A stretch of DNA of 64,000 bases, taken from assembly GCF_029633865.1 (NCBI RefSeq), contig NC_079212.1:105125961-105189960 (forward strand), given 5' to 3'. The number at the start of each line of letters is the position of its first letter. The stretch's first letter is position 1. The notes under the pieces are model-generated. The model ran no database searches. It saw only the letters and a list, made by a program, of their open reading frames with translations, and was not told the DNA's origin. This document shows, in pieces, positions 56,152 through 64,000 of this stretch. The position numbers and the translations under genes are program-made. Source of the DNA: Lampris incognitus. Taxonomy: Eukaryota; Chordata; Actinopteri; Lampriformes; Lampridae.

Positions 56152-56337
56152 GGCACGATGGCGCAGTGGTTGCCTCATGGCAAGAAGGTCCTGGGTTCAA
56201 GCCCCGGGGTAGTCCAACCTTGGGGGTCATCCTGGGCCCTCCTCTGAGTGGAGTTTGCATGTTCTCCCCGTGTCTGTATGGGTTTCCTCCCACAGTCCAA
56301 AGACATGTAGGTCAGTTGAATTGTCCCGAGGTATGAA

Positions 56338-56417
<80 letters not shown>

Positions 56418-56543
56418 AGCCTTGTGATGGCCTGGCAGCCTGTCCAGGGTTTTTCCCCGCCTGCCACCCAATGACTGCTGGGATAGGCTCCAGCAACCCT
56501 GAGAGCAGGATAAGCGGTTTGGATAATGGATGGATGGATGGAT
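56152..56543 (+). mobile_element. SINE-A copy with expanded GT array
   Basis: Head GGCACGATGGCGCAGTGG and GGGTTCAAGCCCC, body to GGATGGATGG. A (GT)n array fills 56342-56416, at the same internal site as the CA array in the 48558 copy. From 55540 to 56150 and 56545 to 57290 nothing else is recognised, apart from a C/T-rich tract at 56930-57220. Confidence 0.85.
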
Positions 56544-57288
56544 GATATTGTCAGGAGCAAACAAAGAGGGCTAGAATAAGTTACTGGATGGGGGAAAATA
56601 AAAAATAAATAGACGTTTTGGCATCAAGCGTTTTTTACTGCATGCCATAGTATCCTCGCAATGTGTACAAACCTGCAGAGTATAACTTTAACCTCTCTGG
56701 TGAAACGACTGGGTAGTGTTTCTGCGAGGAAGTGGCTTTGACTGGTTATCCAAGGCTGCAGTCTCTTCCTGGCTTTGTGTTTCTCTCCGTCTCTCTTGTT
56801 CTGTTGCTTTGGATCTCAGTCTGCCATGTTCTCATCTGTTTCCTTGTTTCTGATTTTTTTTTCACTGCCTTTTTCTGCCTTCCTCGATATTACCAAATTA
56901 ACACAAACTATCTAACAGTAATGCCACTGATGACCATTGCGTGCCTTGTTACTCCGGAACCCCCTCTCCCCCCACCTCTCCCCTGCCCCTCCCTAAACAT
57001 GCCCCGCCACACCCTTTCCTCCCCCGTCTGCACTCCTTTCAACTCCCGGTGCTCGTCTATTTTATCGCACCGCTTCTACCTGACGCAATCCCTCCCGCTC
57101 TGATACATGCCTTGTTTCCTCCATCTCCCTTCTTCTTATTCTCTTCTCATCCTCTCCAGTCCCCCTCCCCTCCTGCCCAACCCCTCTCTCTCTCTCTTTT
57201 CCTCCTCCCCCCTCCTCTTCTGTCATTCATGATGGATAAGGCCTTGTGATTGTCTTGCCAGACCCCTGGTGCATCTGTTCCTTGGGGA

Positions 57289-57290
<2 letters not shown>

Positions 57291-57369
<79 letters not shown>
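57291..57369. repeat. (GT)n microsatellite
   Basis: About 39 units. Confidence 0.97.
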
Positions 57370-57372
<3 letters not shown>

Positions 57373-57649
57373 CCTTGCCTCCAGAGTTGATTGGATTGGA
57401 TTGCATTTACAGGCAAAAGGGCATGGACGAACAAAACCTTTGTCATCCCCCCGACTCCTCCAACCACGTTTAAAAACATACACAAGAGCTGGGATTCAAC
57501 CCTGTGTGTGTGAGTGTGAGTTTGTATATATCTATGTGTGTATGCATGCATGCGTGTGTGTGTGTGTGGGTGCCTGCATCAATGTATTTCCTTCGTCTTT
57601 TTCAAAGAAAATCTTATAGACACCTTGTTGTTTAATGCATCTTGGAAAA

Positions 57650-58140
57650 AGGCAACATGATCAAACAAAGACGCTGGCCAGGAGGATGGCACAACACAGG
57701 ACAGCCAACACGTCAGGCCAGGCCTCCGCAGTCTACACTCATCTACAGGCCAGTGGCCACTCTTTCAAGGAGGAGGTTGTGCACATCCTTGATAAGGAGG
57801 AATGCTGGTTTGACTGGGGAGTCGAAGAGGCCATCTATGTGAAGAGGGAATGACCACCCCTGAATGGACGGGATAACTCTGTCACCATTTTACAATGCTG
57901 TGATTGCAACTATTCCCAAATCCTCTGTGAACAGTACACATGGCCATGGTAACTCTAGTTAATGCTCACGGCAATTTGCATATGAAACCGGTCGTTGGTT
58001 TCGGTCGTGATGCCGCTGTATTGTTTATAAGGGTGGGGATACCTGCAGTCAGTTGAGACTAAAGAGCACACTTAGATGAGGGATGAAATGTATCTGTTCA
58101 TAAACATGGTATCCAGATGAACTGATTCAACCTTCCTTGA
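57650..58140 (+). mobile_element. Penelope-like element 3' fragment with GIY-YIG coding end
   Basis: The coding end (57664-57853) is followed by the 3' non-coding series (TTACAATGCTGTGATTGC, AATTTGCATATGAAACC, GGGTGGGGATACCTGCAG, AGATGAACTGATTCAACC). This is the longest plus-strand copy in the window and serves as reference for the others. Confidence 0.85.
57664..57853 (+). pseudogene. C-terminal remnant of a Penelope-like GIY-YIG endonuclease
   Basis: The frame reads TKTLARRMAQHRTANTSGQ, then AVYTHLQASGHSF, ILDKEECWFDWG and EEAIYVKRE before a stop. These match the C-terminal part of GIY-YIG domains of Penelope-like elements (KRMxQHR, SGHSF, REDRWxxRGVxEAIYV). The reverse transcriptase is missing. 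Confidence 0.8.
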
Positions 58141-58150
58141 TAAACAAAGC

Positions 58151-58258
<108 letters not shown>

Positions 58259-59039
58259 TATTGGCTTTTGTCGTCTCCAGTCTCTGTGATTTTCTGAGTT
58301 GCCCTTTTTGCTGAATGAAGTGCAGAAGCAAAAATCAAGGGGCTCTATCAGTTTGTGAAAGCGCTGTTGCTCACAGGCTGATCATCACCTGTTTGTTGCA
58401 GAGCTCGCGCCGTAGTGTTGCAAAGCAGAGTAGGCTGTTCCCTCAGCTGGTAGACAGGACGATAGCACAATCATCGACAGGCATTTTGTTTGTATGCACA
58501 TGGTTTCAGCCAAACTGTGACTAGTGAAAAAACCCTTTCTGACCATGCTGATAAATCCAATAAACACTTGCAAACATGTTTTGTCTTATGCTGTTTGTCC
58601 TGTTAATCGGTTTTGATCGACAACATGATTACTGCTTTGAAAAACAATGCTCCAGAAACTTCATGTTTTAGTAGCTTGTTTAGGAAGCAGCAAATTTAGA
58701 AGACACTCCGAGGATAGGTGTTTATTTGCTGCCAGTTATACTTGGCTGATACCGATTGTATCATTGTCATACAAATTATTAATTCTAAATGTCCTTTTGG
58801 CTCTTTATGGCTAAATTACTGACTAAAGGGGTGGGGGTGGGGCGGCAAAGGGTCATGCAATGTTGCAAAAAACACAACCAATCCACACCTATTTCCCACA
58901 TAGTTTTGAAATGAGTGGTGTCTCGGTTTTGGGACTGATGTTCACTTGATCTCTTTTCTTAAGTGATTTTTGCCTTTAACTGTTGCTGCCATATGGGAAG
59001 TGTCTTACAGAAAGGTCAAACCATTATCTCCCCACTTAA

Positions 59040-59124
59040 TCCAATTCAGGGTTCCAGAGGTCTAGAGTCGATCCCAGCAGGCACTGGACAGAGGGCAGGG
59101 AAACACGACGGACAGATGCCCACG

Positions 59125-59218
<94 letters not shown>

Positions 59219-59445
59219 GTCGCTCACGCACCATTTACCCCAACAGGAAATTTAGAGACTCCAATAAACATACCATGCATGTATTGGGACTGTGGGAGGA
59301 AACTGGAGCACCAGGCAGAAACCCCCACAAACAACACAACAAGACCATGCAAACGCCACACAGATGGACTGGAATCAAGCAGTCCAACAGGGTCATGGAA
59401 TCAAACCCCCTCACGGTGCTAACCACTAAGCCACCGAACTGCTAC
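59040..59445 (-). mobile_element. Degenerate SINE-A-like copy with expanded CA array
   Basis: TCGATCCCAGCAGGCACTGG at one end, CTGTGGGAGGAAACTGGAGCACC and CATGCAAACGCCACACAG in the middle, and GTGCTAACCACTAAGCCACC at the other, are complements of SINE-A body and head. A (CA)n array fills 59126-59215. Confidence 0.65.
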
Positions 59446-59989
59446 TTACAGAAACATGGCTTCTCAAAACAAATACAATGAAATCAAATGAAATGGTTCA
59501 ATATGATGTAAAAAATAAAATAAAATGAAACTGGTTACTTTTTTATGGACTCCAACTTATGACTACTTATAATCCATTATCAATAGTGTATTGACATTAT
59601 TAATCTTAGTTGTATCATACAAATAATGGTCACTGAGATGCACCACATAGATTTTGTCAAATAACGGCATACACATTAGGATCCTTCTTTCTCAAATAAA
59701 AGGTCCTTTAGCCAGGTGGTTGGTGAAATAATTTGGTAGAAATTATCAAGTGTGCCGTAGCCATTAAAAAGTGCATATCTACAGATGGGACCATTTGTGC
59801 CAATAAAACAACCCTATTGTGCCCATTACTCCCACCCAGTGGGCGTAAGTGGTACTTACACGAGTCTAATTGAAATGTGTTTCCGTTTATCACTGAAGTA
59901 TTTAGGTAGAAAAGTTTTAGAATCAAATAGTTCCAATGGCATCTAAGAGTACAAATGGTGGCAAGCATATGCTTAATCCGTGTTACAAT

Positions 59990-60061
59990 TATGAGGGGAT
60001 CCTTGGATATTTTTCTCCCCTGTAAGGGGTCCCTGTCCCCAAAATATTCGAGAACCCCTGA
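59990..60061 (-). mobile_element. Isolated hAT-like end
   Basis: On the minus strand CAGGGGTTCTCGAATATTTTGG...GGGACCCCTT resembles the terminus of hAT MITEs such as the one at 18503. No partner end was found. Confidence 0.35.
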
Positions 60062-60401
60062 TTTAGCTTACTCCAACACAGGGGAGACGGTTTTTGGTGC
60101 ATTATCAGTAATTTGGTGTCAGGATTACAAAACTATTTTCAACCAAGTGGGAGACATTTGTCAACTCTCAGTTCAAGAAAGATTGAAGTGGAAATACCAG
60201 TACCAGGATTCTCCAGGGAACAGAAAATATGAGCTTGGAAAGCAGGCCTCGAGCTAAAAATGGTCACAGTATATTAAACATAGACTTAAATGCCTTTTAA
60301 TTCAGTACAGTCAACAGAATAGCTTACCTTTACTCACCTCTGCAGTCTTTTACTGACTTAATTCACCTGCTGACTGGCCTGAAATTGCCTAAGCCTTTCG
60401 T

Positions 60402-60505
<104 letters not shown>

Positions 60506-61035
60506 TCAGCAACACATAAACATAAGCTTTTTGGTGCTGTTTCTTACTCTCTTACTCTCAGTGTCTTTTCTAATTATTTTTGCATTTATCTGCTATTGAG
60601 AGTCTTTGCTTTCTGTAAAGCACTTTGTAATACACTATGTTTGGAAGCGCTCTACTGAAACGTGGCAATCTTGTCAGTGATAACCAGCCTAAATATCAGT
60701 CTGGAGAGCCATCACCCATTAGACTACAAATGTTTGCAGCAGCTGCTAGCTAATAGGCTGGCTCCCTCATATTCTGCTGTGTACTTCCTTTTGTTTGATC
60801 ATTTTAAAAATTTGATGCCCATGTCCTACTGTTGTGGGCAAAGGGTTCCCACGACACAGTCACTCTCCATTTGAGTTTTGAATGAATACATTAGCGTGAA
60901 TAAAACTGTGCTACATCAAGATCTACTGTCACAGAATGTTTGAGCAGAGCAACAATCTCACCTCCTCACCCTAGCCGAAATTCATGACAGGTGCACGGCG
61001 GTACACTTTTTTTTGCACAGTCTCTCGCTGTCATT

Positions 61036-62258
61036 TACACCGATTAGCCAAAACATGAAGAACACCTGCCTAACATTGTGTAGCCCCCCCCCTTGCCACC
61101 AAAATCAGCTCAGACCTGTCGAGGCATGGACTTCACAGGTCCTCTGAAGGTTTTCCTCTGGTATGTGGCACCAAGACATTAGCAGCAGATCCTTTAAGTC
61201 CTGTAAGTTGTGAGGTGGGGCATCCATGTTTTGGACTTGTTTTCCAGCACACCCCACAGATGCTCGGTCAGGTTGAGAGCTGGAGAATTTGGGGGCCAAG
61301 GCAACACCTTTGAACTCTTCATCAGGGTCGTCAAACATTCCTGAACAATGTGTGCAGTGTGGCAGGGCACATTATCCTGCTGAAAGAGGCCACTGCCATC
61401 AGGGATCACCGTTGCCATGAAGGGGTGTACCTGGTCTGTAACAATGTTTAGGTAGGTGGTACGTGTCAAAGTAACATCCACATGAATGCCAGGACCCAAG
61501 TTTTCCCAGCAGAACATTGCCCAGAGCATCACACTGCCTCCATCGGCTTGCTTCTTCCCATAGTGCATCCTGGTGCCAGCTCTTCCCCAGGTAAACGACG
61601 TGCACGCACTTGGCCATCCACATGATGTAAAAGACAACATGATTCATCAGACCACCCCACCTTCTTCCATATCTCCATGGTCCAGTTCTGACGCTCACAT
61701 GCCCATTGTAGGTGCTATTGGCAGTGGACTGGGTTCATCATGGGCACTCTGACTGGTCTGCAGCTATGCAGCCCCATACGCAACACGCTGTGATGCACTA
61801 TGTTGTGACACCTGTCTGTCATCGCCAGCATTAACTTGTTCAGCAATTTAAACTAAAGTAGCTCTTCTGTGGGATCGGACCAGATGGGCTAACCTTCGCT
61901 CCCCACGGGCATCAATGAGCTTTGGGCATCCATGACCGTCACCAGTTCACCAGTTGTCCTTCCTTGGACCACTTTTGGTAGGTACTGACCACTACATACC
62001 AGGAAAACCCCACAAAACCTGTCATTTGGAGATGCTGTGACCCAGTCGTCTAGCCATCACAATTTGGCCCTCGTCACAGTTGCTCAGATCCTTATGCTTG
62101 CCAATTTTTCCTGCTCCCAACACATCAACATCAAGAACTGCCTGTTCACTTGCTGCCTAATATATCCCACCCCTTGACAGGTGCTATTGTAATGAGATAA
62201 TCAATATTGTTCATTTACCTGTCAGTGGTTTTAATGTTTTACTTGATCATTTTATACG
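61036..62258 (-). mobile_element. Decayed Tc1-like transposon, DD36E type, minus strand
   Basis: The plus-strand left border TACACCGATTAGCCAAAAC is the typical terminus of this common fish family; the other end (about 62258) has diverged. The minus-strand coding remnant is spread over two frames (61698-61399 and 61640-61194) by a frameshift. It includes FQQDNVPCHTAHIVQE and, 36 residues after the Asp, the Glu of a damaged NSPALNLTEHLW motif. The N-terminal part lies towards 62100 with several breaks. Confidence 0.85.
61194..61698 (-). pseudogene. Tc1-like transposase pseudogene (catalytic core)
   Basis: Segments GGSVMLWAMFCWENLGPGI, RTTYLNIVTDQVHPFMATV and DGSGLFQQDNVPC are readable in one frame, with the preceding segment in another. 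Two of the three catalytic positions remain visible. Confidence 0.8.
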
Positions 62259-62599
62259 TATGCCTTTGCCTACTTTGCCAAAATCAAGTGAAATTCTTAA
62301 TACGATGAACTTTGCCAGTGAACATACCATATACGTATGTGGTTTTGATTCTGATTCCTCTGTCTATCTATCGCTGTCTTTAGGGCACTAACCCCAGGCC
62401 TGGCTCAAGGAGTGGGTCCCAGTTTCCCTTTAGAGGGCAAGGTTCTTTGCATTTCCTTAGGCATTTTTATCATTTGGGTCTCTATGAATTGCCATTTGTC
62501 CAACCCCTTGCTTGAGATTTTCCTTAGGTAATTTTACAGGTCCACACGGCTCCCGGCAACTTAGCTCTCAAGTTGTCAGAAGCACACAACCCCGTTTAC

Positions 62600-62945
62600 A
62601 GCAATAAGGTTCGTGACTTAAGGAGGGAAGTGTCCCACCGGAAGTGTCCAACCAGGGGGAGACCCCAGAGCTGACCCAGGACATGTTGGAGATACCATAT
62701 CACCCAGATGGCCTGGGAATGTCCTGGGATCCACCAGGAGGAGCTGGAGAAGGACTTCTGGGCTGCTCTGCTGGTCCTATTGTTACCACAATCCTGAACC
62801 AGCCAAGCCATTTCAAACATTGATGGAAAGATGGATGGACAGACAGACAGACAGACAGACGGATGGATGGATGGATGGATGGATGGATGGATGGATGGAA
62901 GGATGGATAGATAGATGGATGGATGAATGGAAGGATGGATGGATT
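62600..62945 (+). mobile_element. Non-LTR retrotransposon 3' end with GATG tail
   Basis: GGGAGACCCCAGAGC...ACATGTTGGAGATACC...GGCCTGGGAATGTCCTGGG...GAGGAGCTGGAGAAGG translates to a decayed [16 protein letters not shown]...[12 protein letters not shown] end, seen at the C-terminus of a common fish LINE (Rex-type, not assigned further). It is followed by (CAGA)n and (GATG)n to 62945. From 62259 to 62599 nothing is recognised. Confidence 0.65.
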
Positions 62946-63879
62946 TCTCAAGTGGAACTGTTTACTAGACAACAGTAGAAGACTGCGGTTGTTCTGGGTA
63001 GTGTCCGACTGTGAAAACATTTAAACTGTTGTTTAAAAAGAGCAGAACCTTATCGTGGATGAATGAAGGTTGATACAAATCTTCAAGTAATGAAACATTC
63101 AAATGGTTTGTCCTTTGAGACAAGCTGTCACTTAGTGGACCCTTATTAAATGCTGTTTCTTTCTGAATTCTGTAATAATTAGAGTTCCTATTTATGTATG
63201 GTTCAAGTCCCAGGTCACCAACATTACAAACAATCAAGCAGAGTCCCAGCAATGTTCATGTCACGAAAAGAAAACACAGTTTAGGAGAGAAGTGCTTAGA
63301 AAATAACTGAAAGAAAAGCAAATAAACTAGATGTAGTGAAGAGTGAAGAAACATAAGCAATAGAAAATTGAAATTTAGTGCAGTGAGGGTGATGTGAAAT
63401 ACTTCCTGAAGATATGTGTTCTTACTTTACAAGACTATGGACATTTACTTTGCTGTCCTGCGTCACAATATACACGGGCAGTATAATTAGATGCTGAACA
63501 CATTCAGTTTTAAGATTTGGGGTAACTTTCATCTTCTTAGATCAACATCACTGAATCGTACCCTCGGGTATGGAGAAATATCTACTTTTGGTTGTCTTGG
63601 AGCTTTTCTTACCTCTTAACCTTTTTAACTTTTACATTCTGCTTTATAAGGCTCATACTACCACATGACTTAACACCTCCGTCTCAAAGAGTAAACCCTA
63701 TATGACCCCGGCACATGAAACCCATAAGACATCCACTGGTCTTTAAAATTTCGAATCCAGCAACAGTAAGAGATATTTCACTCGTTTGTTGAAATTGAGG
63801 CATTTTAAGGATTTCCATCCAACAGCAACTAACAACTGTTTATCTCAGCAGTAATTCGGCGGTCAGAGAATACGCTAGT
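62946..63879. other. No gene seen
   Basis: AT-rich, short ORFs only. Confidence 0.4.
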
Positions 63880-64000
63880 GATTCATCATCATCGGCGGTC
63901 ACTCGGGGTCGAGAGTATGACCGTCCTCCCTCTGGGTCCCTCTGGGTCCTCAGGTGGGTGTAGAGGCTGATCCTGGAGCCGCATAATGGGAGAACGCCTG
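63880..64000. repeat. Edge of a dispersed repeat, cut by the window
   Basis: CATCATCATCGGCGGTCACTC, GTATGACCGTCCTCCCTCTGG and TAGAGGCTGATCCTGGAGCC are GC-rich segments I believe recur in fish genomes. The family was not identified. Confidence 0.4.

Overview
The window looks like a stretch of a teleost fish genome. Three vertebrate protein-coding genes can be read through their splice sites, and the rest is dense with fish-type transposable elements (Tc1-like, hAT, RTE-like LINE, Penelope-like, tRNA- and 5S-derived SINEs, gypsy) and long CA/GA/TATC microsatellites. No species is claimed.

Host genes sit in the middle. oser1 is on the minus strand (coding exons at 28570-28494, 28073-27957 and 21719-20741, with a probable non-coding first exon near 29.4-29.54 kb). 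About 1.9 kb away and divergent, manf is on the plus strand (four coding exons from 31425 to 35798, a secreted/ER neurotrophic factor). rbm15b follows on the plus strand as one coding exon (39827-42370, an RNA-binding SPEN-family protein). The manf then rbm15b order and orientation is the same as in human 3p21; oser1 is on another human chromosome, so its place beside manf is a lineage feature.

Left part (1-20 kb): the 3' end of a Ty3/gypsy element; an RTE-like LINE fragment with a 16-bp target duplication; nested SINEs; then a complete 6.8-kb DNA transposon (7937-14726) with roughly 550-580 bp near-identical terminal inverted repeats, a TAA target duplication and one intact 1558-codon ORF. 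That ORF ends in an XPG/FEN-like nuclease signature and a CXC cysteine cluster, and it suggests an Academ-type element. Next come an intact-looking Tc1-like element with DD36E spacing (16199-17418) and an hAT MITE with a perfect 8-bp duplication.

The 6.2-kb last intron of oser1 holds a nested stack: an hAT derivative (23175-25826) containing an RTE-like LINE fragment and a Penelope-like foldback element (24008-25612, 15-bp target duplication), which itself contains a 5S-rRNA-derived SINE.

Right part (46-64 kb): no gene was recognised. It holds further Penelope-like foldbacks, hAT MITEs, SINEs, a decayed Tc1-like element on the minus strand, pyrimidine-rich tracts, and about a dozen long microsatellites including a 470-bp compound TATC/TGTC array with repeated internal cassettes.
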